Positions 9,301-17,145 of a stretch of 64,000 bases of DNA are shown here, piece by piece. Source of the DNA: Actinoplanes sp. SE50/110 (lineage in GTDB: Bacteria; Actinomycetota; Actinomycetes; Mycobacteriales; Micromonosporaceae); NCBI RefSeq assembly GCF_900119315.1, contig NZ_LT827010.1, forward strand, positions 1,596,001 to 1,660,000, in the 5' to 3' direction. Made by a program: the position numbers and the translations under genes. Numbering within the stretch: the stretch's first letter is position 1; every line of letters begins with the position of its first letter. The notes under the pieces are model-generated. The model was not told the DNA's origin, searched no databases, and worked only from the letters and a program-made list of their open reading frames with translations.

Positions 9301-9432
9301 TCGCCTCGCGCTGCGCGCTGGCTTTCAGTGCTGTCGCCTCGCGCTGCGCGCTGGCTTTCAGTGTTCTCGTCCCGCGCTGCGCGTCGGTTTTCGAAGCCCT
9401 CGCCTCGCGTTGTCTTCCGTCGTCCACGCCTC
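9301..9432 (+). repeat. 33-bp direct repeats, decaying rightward
   Basis: Two nearly identical 33-bp units start at 9301 and 9334 (TCGCCTCGCGCTGCGCGCTG...). Degenerate copies follow at 9367 and 9400. The period is a multiple of three, but no frame looks like a real protein. Confidence 0.75.
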
Positions 9433-9504
9433 GCGCTGTGCGCCGCCTCCCATTGCCGCGCTGTGCGCTTTCTTTCGTCGCCCTGCGCCGCGCGTTCCCC
9501 TGCG

Positions 9505-9625
9505 CGTCGGGCCGTGCCTGCGCGTCGGCCGTGCCTGCGCGTCGGCCGTGCCTGCGCCTTGGGCCGCGCCTGCGCCTTGGGCCGCGCCTGCGCCTTGGGC
9601 CGCGCCTGCGCCTCGGGCCGCGCAA
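9505..9625 (+). repeat. 17-18-bp tandem repeats
   Basis: Units of the type GCCGTGCCTGCGCGTCG (17 bp) are followed by four 18-bp units TGCGCCTTGGGCCGCGCC starting at 9553, 9571, 9589 and 9607, the last with one change. No spacers are present. Confidence 0.75.
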
Positions 9626-10125
9626 GCTTCCTGCCTGCCTCCTACATCCGCGCCCCGCGCCCTGCGCCGCGTCTCCCGCGCCGCGCGTGCGCTTGGCGGC
9701 GCGCGTGCGCCCTGCGCCGCGTTCCGCGCCCTGCGCCTTGTGCCGCACGTTCCGCGCCGGCTTCCACTGGCGCGCTGCGGGCTGGGTTTCATCGCCCTCG
9801 CCTCGTGCGGCGCGCCGGCTCCGAATACGACGACCGTTCACCGCGGCGGCCCTCTGGTGGCGCAGTGGCGTGCGTAGGCCGTTGGTTGTGTGGGTCGTTG
9901 GCCGGAGCGGACTGTTCGCAATGGGCGTTGTTGGCTGAGGCCGATGGAGGCCTGCGAGCCGGTTGGTTGTGAGTGGTCATCGCGAGGTTCAAGCTGACGG
10001 CCGCTGGACTTTCGCCGCAGCGGGTCGCGGGTGTCGTCCGTTGGACTGCGCTGGAGTGGCCGGGATGCGCGCCTCCTGTCCGGTGGACGCAGGTGTTGTG
10101 CGACGGCAGACGGTGCAGGCTCCGG

Positions 10126-10262
10126 GTGGCTCGCCGCGAGTGGCCGGAGCGAGTGCGGGCGGGTGGCTTGCCGCGAGTGGCCAGGGCGAGTGCGGTGGAG
10201 TGCGGGCGGGTGGCTCGCCGCGAGTGGCCGGGGCGAGTGGGGTGGAGTGCGGGCAGGGTGGA
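10126..10262 (+). repeat. Irregular direct repeats of a 20-bp word
   Basis: The word GTGGCTCGCCGCGAGTGGCC or a one-base variant recurs at 10126, 10163 and 10210, each followed by GGCGAGTG/GTGCGGGCG-like sequence. Spacing is 37 and 47 bases. Confidence 0.7.
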
Positions 10263-10313
10263 CCGGGTGAGTGGTGGCGGGCCGCTGGGGGAGCGGCCCG
10301 CCGCCGGTGGTGG

Positions 10314-10928
10314 TCACCCGGCTGTGGGAGGCCTGGTGGGGAGGCGAGGGTCGGGCTCGCCGGAGTGGGGGGCCGGGGGTGGCTGGGCCTGTGGCGGCGT
10401 GGGCTTGCTGATCCCGGTGGTGGCGAGTGGATCGGTGGGTGCGGTGGGTCGGGGTGGGCGCCAGGGGGCGCCGGGTGGGAGCTCGCCCAGGTGTTCGAGG
10501 CGGGAGCGGATGCCGCCCGGGGTGCGGCCGAACTCTCTGGCGAGGGCGGACTGGGTGGGGCCCTCGCGGTAGCGGGCGCGGAGGCGGTCGTCGTCGGCGG
10601 TGGTCCAGCGGGCGCCGTGGTTGGCGGGCCGGCTGCGCTGGGCGGGAGGCTCGGGTGGGGTGGGTGGTGGGGTGGCCGGTGGTGGGGTGGTCATCGCGCG
10701 GAGGCCGGACAGGGTGGAGGTGAGGACCTCGGTGAGGGTGGGCAGGTCGGCCGGGGTGAGGCTGCCGCTGAGCTCGCTCAGGACCCGGCCGTCGCCGTCG
10801 CTGCTCACTATGCAGAGCTCCAGGCGCTGGTCGTCGGTGGGGAAGACGGTCACCTCGTAATCCGTGGCGCCGAGCAGGAGGCGGCGGTCGAGGGTGATCG
10901 GGGAGTCCCGGAGTGCTGTGTCGGTCAT
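10314..10928 (-). CDS. HTH (Myb/SANT-like) domain protein
   Basis: A 204-residue protein of unrecognised family. Residues 1-80 form a small acidic beta-rich domain (TDYEVTVFPTDDQRLELCIV). A Pro-rich linker follows (80-103), then a helix-turn-helix of about 45 residues (105-149: RWTTADDDRLRARY, then ALAREFGRTPGGIRSRLEHLG) like the W-x-D/E-x2-L Myb-type modules found at the ends of some bacterial helicases and regulators. The tail is Pro-rich and disordered. DNA binding is inferred from the HTH alone. ATG 10928 is the first start. Three 29-bp repeats lie upstream. Confidence 0.72.
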   Translation of the reverse strand: MTDTALRDSPITLDRRLLLGATDYEVTVFPTDDQRLELCIVSSDGDGRVLSELSGSLTPADLPTLTEVLTSTLSGLRAMTTPPPATPPPTPPEPPAQRSRPANHGARWTTADDDRLRARYREGPTQSALAREFGRTPGGIRSRLEHLGELPPGAPWRPPRPTAPTDPLATTGISKPTPPQAQPPPAPHSGEPDPRLPTRPPTAG

Positions 10929-11047
10929 GGACTGAACCTAGGGCGACCCTCTGACAATTTTTCGGGAGTGCGCCGGGCGGCTGAGGGGCTGGGACGGCGG
11001 CCGCCGGACAGGGGTGGGCGGGAAACCGTGCCCGGCGGCCGGCGGGC

Positions 11048-11134
11048 AACGGGCGGCGGGTCCGTGGCCGGTGGGTAACGGGCGGCGGGTCCGTGGCCGG
11101 TGGGCAACGGGCGGCGGGTCCGTGGCCGGCGGGC
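11048..11134 (+). repeat. Three 29-bp tandem repeats
   Basis: The unit AACGGGCGGCGGGTCCGTGG plus 9 further bases begins at 11048, 11077 and 11106 with one or two changes between copies. It fills the gap between the HTH gene and the DUF402 gene. Confidence 0.8.
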
Positions 11135-11166
11135 AGGGTGAAGCAGAAAATGTCGGGGGCGAGCGG

Positions 11167-11697
11167 TCAGCGGAGTGGCCGGGGCAGGGCCGCGGCCCGG
11201 GTGAGCCACTCCCGGTAGTGCGTCGCGAACGGCTCGGCCCCGCCGCTGAGCGCCGCCTGCAGGGTCGCCGCCGCCGCCGTGGCCTCGGCCACGACCTGCG
11301 CCGGGTAGCCGAAGCGGATCCGGTGGGCGGCGAACTCGTCCTCGTCGTCGATCACCACCCGGCCGTCCGGGCGCAGCCGGATCACGTCGATGTCCAGGTC
11401 GATCACGGTGAATTCGTGCGGGCGGGTGCGCCGGGCCGGGGTGATCACGTCGCAGTAGATCTCGGAGCGGCTGGGTGCGGCCGAGAACATCGCCATCCAC
11501 CAGGTGTCGCGGGGGATCAGCCGGACCGAGTCGGAGCGGGTCCAGGAGAGCCGGCGTAGGCCGTAGCTGTAGCTCACCCGGGTGCCGCGCGGGGTGCCGA
11601 TCCAGGTGCCGTGCTCGTCCTCGCCGAGGAGGCGGCCGGTGACCCGGCGGTGCGGCCGTCCGTCGTATTTGCGTAACACCAGGTCGACCGAGTCCAC
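11167..11697 (-). CDS. DUF402 (FomD-like) domain protein
   Basis: A 176-residue protein of the DUF402/FomD family, whose studied members are metal-dependent nucleoside phosphate or diphosphate hydrolases. The core is visible: TWWMAMFS near residue 65, then EFTVIDLDIDVIRLRPDGRV and IDDEDEFAAH, containing the conserved acidic DLDIDV and DEDEF motifs that bind metal in this fold. The substrate cannot be told from sequence. The start GTG 11697 is first in frame and lacks a clear ribosome site. It is transcribed away from the membrane-protein gene on the other strand. Confidence 0.82.
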   Translation of the reverse strand: MDSVDLVLRKYDGRPHRRVTGRLLGEDEHGTWIGTPRGTRVSYSYGLRRLSWTRSDSVRLIPRDTWWMAMFSAAPSRSEIYCDVITPARRTRPHEFTVIDLDIDVIRLRPDGRVVIDDEDEFAAHRIRFGYPAQVVAEATAAAATLQAALSGGAEPFATHYREWLTRAAALPRPLR

Positions 11698-11862
11698 CCG
11701 GGAACGCTAACGCAACGCCCGCGCAACCGGGTGGCGGCTCAAGTCTTCGGTGCCGTCTCCGATCCGTAGTGGTGTCCGCGGGATGACCGCGGCGGGCGGG
11801 TCCGGCCGGTTTCCCCTCGGCGGTTCGGGCCCGCCCGGATGCCGGCACGACGGGGGAGGCGC

Positions 11863-12703
11863 GGTGAACACGGAGCTCTACATCGGCGCCGACGCGGAGA
11901 AGGTCGTGGTCGCGGGGCGCCCGGTGCGCACCCGGACCGGACGGGCCCGCTCACGGCGTACCGGATCGATGGTCGAAGCCGTGCCGTGCCCGCCTTCCGG
12001 GCGCAGCCGCGAGGTTCGCGTGACGAACACCGCCCGCCTCGCCCTGCCCCTGCTCTTCGTCGCCGCGGTGCTCGCCGCGGCCGGCCTGACCTGGTGGTTG
12101 CCGGCGGCCGGGGGTACCGCTCTGGTGGTCTGGCTCTGGCGCCGGCAGGCCCGCGCCGCGCAGCCGGTCGCCTTCCGCCGGCCGGGCGAGGGCGAGGGGC
12201 GGGTGCTCTGGACCGAGCCCGAGCGGGCGGCTTTCACCCGTGCCGTCGCCGTCGCGCACCGGGTTCGCCGCACCTGGCCCGCCCTGGGCGCGATGATCGA
12301 CACCCGGCTGGCCGACCGGTCGCTGACCCGGGCGCTGGACGAGCTGGCCACCCTGCTGGCCCGACGGCAGGAGCTGCGTCGGGTCCGGGCCGGTCTGGCC
12401 GCCACCGAGGACGCCGACATCCCGGCCGACAGCCCGGCCCGGATCGCTGCCGACCTGCAGCGGGAGCGCGCGGACGAGCTGTGGCGGGAGACCGGCGCGG
12501 CGGCGAACCGGATCATCCGGGCGATCGACGCCGCGGCCCGCACCGGCGAGAGCTTCATCCGGGAGCAGCAGGTGGCGGCCACCGCCCGGCACGCCGAGCG
12601 GACGCTTGCCCGGGTCGGTGGCGTCCCGGTCGCCGAGAGTGGCCCGGAGCTCGCGGATCGCACGGCAGCGGTGATCACCGCGTACCGGGAACTCGGGGTC
12701 TGA
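11863..12703 (+). CDS. Membrane-anchored protein of unknown function with helical cytoplasmic domain
   Basis: The protein has two adjacent hydrophobic segments just after VTNTARLALPLLFVAA (from position 12020), followed by a highly charged, mostly helical domain with Arg/Glu/Ala heptad-like spacing. No family is recognised. Two starts are possible: GTG 11863 has the best ribosome site (GGGGGAGG) and gives 280 residues, while GTG 12020 (site GAGG) places the membrane helices at the very N-terminus, giving 227 residues. Codon usage is good right after 11863, weakens between about 11940 and 12000, then is good again, so the upstream part may be a separate or disrupted short gene. Confidence 0.6.
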
Positions 12704-12848
12704 TTTTTCATTCATCCGCGTCACCCGGTCGGATGACTCCCACCGGGTCGCGGGCCGGGATACCTTGTCGGACGACATGTGTTCGCGCGCAAATGCCCGG
12801 CATCCGGCCGACGGCCGGACGTCGCCGCACGGCCGGGCTCGCGACGCT

Positions 12849-13493
12849 CTAGGCCGCGCGGCGCAAGGTCGACAATTGCCGCGGTACGCGATGAGCCCAC
12901 CCGGTTCGTGCCGCGCTCGCGGCGAGCATCTCCTGGATCCGTCCCGGATCGCCCGGCGCCCAATCCACCTGGCTGGGCGGGATCACCCAGCGCACCGGCC
13001 CCTCCACCATCCGGCTGGGCGGGGCGGGGATCCACGAGCCGTGCCCGTGGCGGACGACGTCCTGGCGCAGGTCGAGTTCCGCCCGCAGCGGGCAACCGGG
13101 CCGGACCAGGAACATCCAGCGTCCGCCCGCGGTGACCGCGACCGGCCCGGCGGCCCGGTCCGCGACCGGCCGCCCCAGCAGCGCCGGGACCTCCAGCACG
13201 TCGAATCTCTCCCCGGTGGTGAGCAACACGTTGTGCGGCCGGCGCCGCCACCATGCGGCGACCCGGCCGGGGTCGGTGGTGGCCGCCTCGGCGAGCGAGT
13301 CGACGGCCGGATGGCATCCGGTGATCGGGCAGCCGGGCCGCCCGCAGTCGAACCGCGGTCCGGTGAGGACGGCGCCGGGTGCGACCGCCCAGCCGTGGCC
13401 GGCGAAGGTCTGGGCGGCCCGGCGCAGCCGGACCCGGTCCAGGCGATCGAGAAAAGACGGTGGGACGAACGGCTGACGGCTGCTCCACTGCAT
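12849..13493 (-). CDS. Bifunctional primase/polymerase-like N-terminal domain protein
   Basis: A 214-residue stand-alone protein related to the prim-pol N-terminal domain (PF09250-type), common in actinomycetes next to XRE regulators. Family features are the start RRAAQTFAGHGWAVAPGA, the Cys-containing segment FDCGRPGCPITGCHPA, and GRVAAWWRRRPHNVLLTTGERFDVLEVP. The acidic catalytic pair seen in active prim-pols (about DVDP) reads FDVLEVP here, so catalysis is doubtful and a regulatory or DNA-binding role is equally likely. ATG 13493 is preceded by GGGGGAG. It is divergent from the XRE-TPR gene and shares its promoter region. Confidence 0.75.
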   Translation of the reverse strand: MQWSSRQPFVPPSFLDRLDRVRLRRAAQTFAGHGWAVAPGAVLTGPRFDCGRPGCPITGCHPAVDSLAEAATTDPGRVAAWWRRRPHNVLLTTGERFDVLEVPALLGRPVADRAAGPVAVTAGGRWMFLVRPGCPLRAELDLRQDVVRHGHGSWIPAPPSRMVEGPVRWVIPPSQVDWAPGDPGRIQEMLAASAARTGWAHRVPRQLSTLRRAA

Positions 13494-13571
13494 AGCCCAA
13501 CTCCCCCGGATTCGAGTGTTCGGGCCGTATCCCATCGAGGTGAGTCTCGTTGGGCCGGTCAGATCCACCCT

Positions 13572-13584
13572 TTGCAACTTGCAA
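13572..13584. promoter_or_regulatory. Palindromic operator candidate TTGCAACTTGCAA
   Basis: A palindrome around a single central base lies between the divergent prim-pol-like and XRE-TPR genes. Its 11-base core TGCAACTTGCA is repeated exactly at 25514-25524 between the TIR and GAPDH-like genes. It is probably the site of a dimeric HTH protein, perhaps the adjacent XRE regulator. Confidence 0.5.
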
Positions 13585-13715
13585 GAAAAACTACGAGCAT
13601 CGGTGAGCAGGCGATCACACACGCTGTGCGATCTGTGCGCACGTGAGCGGTTCAGACTGCAGGTCACCGGATGGCTCACCGGCGGAGAGTCCGCCGGGTG
13701 AGTGGGGGAGGCACC

Positions 13716-14945
13716 GTGGACGAGCTGCCGATCGGCCGCCGCGTCGCCTACTGGCGGGGCAGGCGGAAGATGTCTCAGCAGGTCTTCGCAGACCGGTTGG
13801 GCAAGAGCAAGAGTTGGGTCGACAAGGTGGAGCGCGGGGTCCGCCGACTCGACAAGTTCTCCGTGGTGTATGACATCGCGGACGTGCTCCAGGTCGATGT
13901 CCAGCTGCTGCTGGGCAAGGAGGTGGAGCGCAAGCCGGAGACCCAGGCCTGTATCGATCAGGTCGAGGTCGAGGAGATTCGTGCCGCTCTGGAGCGCTAT
14001 GACCAGATGAGCGCGTTCTTCCAGGCCGTGCCGCAATCTCCGCCCCTCGCGGAGATGCACAAAGCGGTCAGCCACGCCTGGCTGACCTATCAGCACGCGA
14101 AGTACGGCGCCCTGGCGCGCGCACTGCCCAAGCTGTTGCGCGACGCGCAGGCGGCGGACACCGCGCACGCCAACAGCGACCAGGCGCCCAAGGCGGCGCA
14201 CCTGCTCGGGCAGGTCTACCAGATCGCCTCGTCGGCGCTGCGGAAAGTGGGCGAGCACGAGCTCTCCTGGCTGGCCGCGGACCGGTCGATCGCGGTCTCC
14301 CAGCGGGCCGGCGACCAGCTGCTGGCCGGCCTGGCCAGTTACCGCGTGGGCAGCGCGCTGCTGGCACTCGGCCGGGTCCGCCCATCGCTGGAGGTCAACG
14401 TCAACATCGCCAACCGGCTCGCCTGCGGGCTGGAACGCGCCGACGGCGACCAGCTCTCGGTGTACGGGATGCTGCTGCTCAACGGGGCGATGGCGGCCTC
14501 CCGGATCGGGGACAGCGCCACCGTGCGCGACCTGCTGGACGGCGCCGATCAGGCGTCCCGGCAGCTGGGTGGCGACTTCAACCACTACTGGACGTCGTTC
14601 GGCCCGACCAACGTGCTGTTGCACCGGTGCGCCACCGCGGTGGAGCTCGGCGACGGCCGGCAGGCGGTCGAGACCCACGAGAAGGCACTGGACATGGCCG
14701 GGTTCAACGCGCTGCTGCCGGAGCGGCGGGCGCACCACTACCTGGACATCGCCCGGGGCTACACACAGATCGGCGACGTGGACAAGGCCGGCGAGATGCT
14801 GCTGGAGGGCGACCGTCTCGCCCCCTCGGAGATCCGCTGCCGCCCGCTCGCCCACGAAATCCTTTCCGACGTGCTCCGGCGTACCCGGGGCACGCCGCCG
14901 GCTCCGATCGCGGAGCTGGCCGAACAGATGGGAGTCGGCGTATGA
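13716..14945 (+). CDS. XRE-family transcriptional regulator with TPR domain
   Basis: A 409-residue cytoplasmic regulator. Residues 7-60 form a Cro/C1-type HTH (RRVAYWRGRRKMSQQVFADR, then LGKSKSWVDKVERG). The rest is helical and TPR-like (LLRDAQAADTAHA..., HLLGQVYQIASSALRKVGEH, LSWLAADRSIAVSQRAGD), the design of peptide- or ligand-sensing actinomycete regulators. I choose GTG 13716 (VDELPIGRR) because GGGGGAGG lies 5 bases upstream and the HTH follows at once; the frame is open further upstream. It is divergent from the prim-pol-like gene and immediately followed by the flavoprotein gene, probably as an operon. The palindrome at 13572-13584 is a plausible autoregulatory site. Confidence 0.88.
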   Translation: MDELPIGRRVAYWRGRRKMSQQVFADRLGKSKSWVDKVERGVRRLDKFSVVYDIADVLQVDVQLLLGKEVERKPETQACIDQVEVEEIRAALERYDQMSAFFQAVPQSPPLAEMHKAVSHAWLTYQHAKYGALARALPKLLRDAQAADTAHANSDQAPKAAHLLGQVYQIASSALRKVGEHELSWLAADRSIAVSQRAGDQLLAGLASYRVGSALLALGRVRPSLEVNVNIANRLACGLERADGDQLSVYGMLLLNGAMAASRIGDSATVRDLLDGADQASRQLGGDFNHYWTSFGPTNVLLHRCATAVELGDGRQAVETHEKALDMAGFNALLPERRAHHYLDIARGYTQIGDVDKAGEMLLEGDRLAPSEIRCRPLAHEILSDVLRRTRGTPPAPIAELAEQMGVGV

Positions 14946-14961
14946 GGTGGGTCCGCGCGTG

Positions 14962-15546
14962 ATGACGGGTAACCCCTCACCCGGTGTGCTGTACGTCCTC
15001 GTCTGCGGCTCACCGATGGCCCGGGACGTGGGAATCCTGGTCGGGCTCGCGCAGCGGGACGGCTGGGAGGTCTGCGTGATCACCACCCCGGACGGCCGGA
15101 AGTTCGTCGACGTTCCGGCCCTGCAGGCGCAGACCGGACATCCGGTACGCACCTTCTACAAGAGTCCCGGCGACCCGGACGTGCTGCCGCCGGCCGACGC
15201 GATGATCGTCGCCCCGGCCACCGTCAACACGGTCAACAAGTGGGCCGCCGGGATCACCGACACGCTGGTGCTCGGTCTCCTGGTGGAGGGCTACGGGTAC
15301 GGCGTGCCGACCGCCGTCGTGCCGTACACCAACAAGGTCATGGCCCTGCACCCCGCGCTGCACGAGAGCCTCGCCAAGCTGCGCGACTGGGGGGTGCACG
15401 TCCTCTACGGGGAGGACGTGTGCCGGCTCGGCGGTCCGGGGCAGACCGACCGGTTCCGCGGCCAGTTCCCGTGGCGGCGTGCCCTGCAGGCGGTCAGCGG
15501 TCCGATCACCGCGGCCAGCCGAGTCGAGCCTGGGGCGGTTTCCTAG
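14962..15546 (+). CDS. Flavoprotein of the HFCD/PPC-decarboxylase fold
   Basis: About 194 residues resembling the flavin-binding Cys-decarboxylase family (Dfp/PPCDC, EpiD-like). Visible features are the N-terminal Rossmann start VLYVLVCGSPMARDVG, the FMN-site segment MIVAPATVNTVNKWAAGITD, and the conserved VVPYTNKVMALHPA. The catalytic identity is unknown. ATG 14962 lies 16 bases past the XRE-TPR stop; GTG 14959 and 14947 are in-frame alternatives. XRE-TPR genes followed by a flavoprotein of this kind are a frequent actinomycete pairing, so the two products probably work in one pathway. Confidence 0.82.
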   Translation: MTGNPSPGVLYVLVCGSPMARDVGILVGLAQRDGWEVCVITTPDGRKFVDVPALQAQTGHPVRTFYKSPGDPDVLPPADAMIVAPATVNTVNKWAAGITDTLVLGLLVEGYGYGVPTAVVPYTNKVMALHPALHESLAKLRDWGVHVLYGEDVCRLGGPGQTDRFRGQFPWRRALQAVSGPITAASRVEPGAVS

Positions 15547-15551
15547 ACGTA

Positions 15552-15557
15552 TAGAGT
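15552..15557 (+). promoter_or_regulatory. -10 element TAGAGT for the Nif3 operon
   Basis: TAGAGT within GTATAGAGTTTCC ends 8 bases before GTG 15566; there is no ribosome site, so leaderless transcription is likely. Confidence 0.45.
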
Positions 15558-15565
15558 TTCCGGTC

Positions 15566-16414
15566 GTGGACCCTGCCGCTGTACCGACCGTTCGCCAGGT
15601 GGTCGACGCCCTCGACGGGCGTTACCCGCGGAGCTGGGCGGAGTCCTGGGACCGGGTCGGCCCGGTGCTCGGCGAGTACGAGCACGCCGTCACCCGCATC
15701 CTGTGCGTCGTCGACTGCGTGCCGGAAACCGTCGACCAGGCCCTCGCCGTCGGCGCCGATCTGATCGTCGCCCACCATCCGCTGCTGCTCAAGCCGGTGT
15801 CGTCGCTCGCCCCGGACACCTTCAAGGGGCGGATCGCACACCGGCTGATCCGTGCCGAGGTGGCCCTCTACACCGCGCACACCAACGCCGACGTGGCCAA
15901 CCCCGGCGTGTCCGACGCGCTGGCCGCCCGGCTCGGCCTGACCGGGCTGCGCCCGCTGGTGCCCGCCGAGGGCGCGGCGGCCGGCGGCGGCCGCGGCGCG
16001 GGCCGGATCGGTGAGCTGGCCGAGCCGCTCACCCTGGCCCGGCTGACCGCGCTGGCGGCGGAGCGGCTGCCGGCCACCGCGGCCGGGGTGCGCGCCGCCG
16101 GCGACCCCGAGCGGGTGATCCGGACGATGGCCGTCTGCGGTGGCGCGGGCGACTCCTTCCTGGCCGACGCGGCACGTGCCGGCGTCGACGCGTATCTTTG
16201 CGCGGACCTGCGGCACCATCCGGCCGGCGAGCATCTCGCGAACGACGGCCCGGCCCTGCTCGACACCGCCCACTGGGCGACCGAGCGACCGTGGCTGGAC
16301 GACGTGGCGGCCTGGCTGCGCGCGCAGTTTCCCGTCGAAGTGGTGGTGTCCGACCTGGACACCGACCCCTGGACCGTTCATTCCGCCTCTGCGCACAAGG
16401 AGATTCACTCGTGA
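15566..16414 (+). CDS. Nif3-like dinuclear metal centre protein
   Basis: A 282-residue member of the Nif3/YbgI (DUF34) family, toroidal hexamers with a two-metal site; the physiological substrate is unknown, though GTP cyclohydrolase-like roles have been proposed. Metal-ligand motifs are visible: LIVAHHPLLLKP in the N-terminal half, AHTNAD, and DTAHWATE near the C-terminus. I start at GTG 15566 (VDPAAVPTVRQVV), which has a -10 element just upstream. It is the first gene of a three-gene operon with 4-base overlaps, the same order as M. tuberculosis Rv2230c-Rv2229c-Rv2228c. Confidence 0.92.
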   Translation: MDPAAVPTVRQVVDALDGRYPRSWAESWDRVGPVLGEYEHAVTRILCVVDCVPETVDQALAVGADLIVAHHPLLLKPVSSLAPDTFKGRIAHRLIRAEVALYTAHTNADVANPGVSDALAARLGLTGLRPLVPAEGAAAGGGRGAGRIGELAEPLTLARLTALAAERLPATAAGVRAAGDPERVIRTMAVCGGAGDSFLADAARAGVDAYLCADLRHHPAGEHLANDGPALLDTAHWATERPWLDDVAAWLRAQFPVEVVVSDLDTDPWTVHSASAHKEIHS

Positions 16415-17145
16415 AGGCCGCCCCGGAAGCCCAGCGTCGCCTGCTCGACCTGCAGGCCGTCGACACCGCCCTGGCCCAGCTCGCGCACCGCCGGAAGAAC
16501 CTGCCCGAGATCGCCGAGATCGAGGCGGTGGCCCGGGAGATCTCCGCGCTGGAGGACGAGCGGGTCCGCGCCCAGGTCGCGGTCGACGACCTGGACCGGG
16601 ACATCGCCCGGTTCGAGAAGGACATCGACCAGGTGCGCCAGCGCAAGGCGAAGGATCAGCAGCAGCTGGACGCGGGCGGCTCGCTGAAGCAGGTCGAGGG
16701 CCTGCAGCACGAGCTGGCCACGCTGAACCGGCGGCAGTCCGAGCTGGAGGACGCCGAGCTGGAGCTCATGGAGCAGCGCGAGGCGGCCACCGCGGCGCTC
16801 GCCGACGTGCAGGGCCGGATCGCCGCTGCCGGGCAGCGGCGCTCCGACGCGGAACGCCGGCGCGACGAGGCGTACGCCGACATCGCCAAGGAGCAGGAGT
16901 TCAAGGCCGCGTCCCGGGGGCCGCTCGCCGGTGATCTTCCGGCCGACCTGGTCACCCTGTACGACAAGATCCGCACCGAGACCGGGATGGGTGCCGCGCT
17001 GGTGTACGCCGGGCGCTGCGGGGCGTGCCGGATCGAGCTGTACGGTGCCGACCTCAACCGGGTGAAGTCCGCCCCGGCCGACGAGGTGGTGCGCTGCGAG
17101 GAGTGCCGCCGGATCATGGTGCGCACCGCGGAGTCGGGTCTGTGA
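16411..17145 (+). CDS. Coiled-coil zinc-ribbon protein (DUF164/C4-type)
   Basis: A 244-residue protein. Residues 1-185 form a long antiparallel coiled coil rich in Glu, Arg and Gln (VAREISALEDERVRAQVAVD and following). The C-terminus is a zinc ribbon with Cys203-x2-Cys206 and Cys229-x2-Cys232. Relatives include Rv2229c and Helicobacter HP0958; a nucleic-acid-related or chaperone-like role is suggested for the family but not established. GTG 16411 overlaps the Nif3 stop in GTGA, so translation is coupled. Confidence 0.92.
   Translation: MKAAPEAQRRLLDLQAVDTALAQLAHRRKNLPEIAEIEAVAREISALEDERVRAQVAVDDLDRDIARFEKDIDQVRQRKAKDQQQLDAGGSLKQVEGLQHELATLNRRQSELEDAELELMEQREAATAALADVQGRIAAAGQRRSDAERRRDEAYADIAKEQEFKAASRGPLAGDLPADLVTLYDKIRTETGMGAALVYAGRCGACRIELYGADLNRVKSAPADEVVRCEECRRIMVRTAESGL

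Larger units (their letters stand above)
9182..10313. other. 1.1-kb region without a convincing gene, rich in imperfect direct repeats
   Basis: Between tRNA-Val and the HTH gene there is no frame with normal codon usage, recognisable domain or ribosome site; the open frames present encode Arg/Ala/Pro low-complexity on either strand. The stretch is dominated by GCGC/GCCTCGCG words and three repeat blocks (33-bp, 17/18-bp and an irregular block, listed separately). It may be decayed repeat-expanded sequence or an unrecognised structured RNA; I see nothing that decides between these. Confidence 0.5.

Noticed and set aside
9505..9625. CRISPR-like array
   Set aside because: Units are strictly tandem with no unique spacers and no cas genes nearby.
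12849..15152. A 767-residue minus-strand frame covering the prim-pol-like gene and the region opposite XRE-TPR
   Set aside because: Only the last 214 residues have family similarity and a ribosome site; the rest is antisense to the XRE-TPR regulator.
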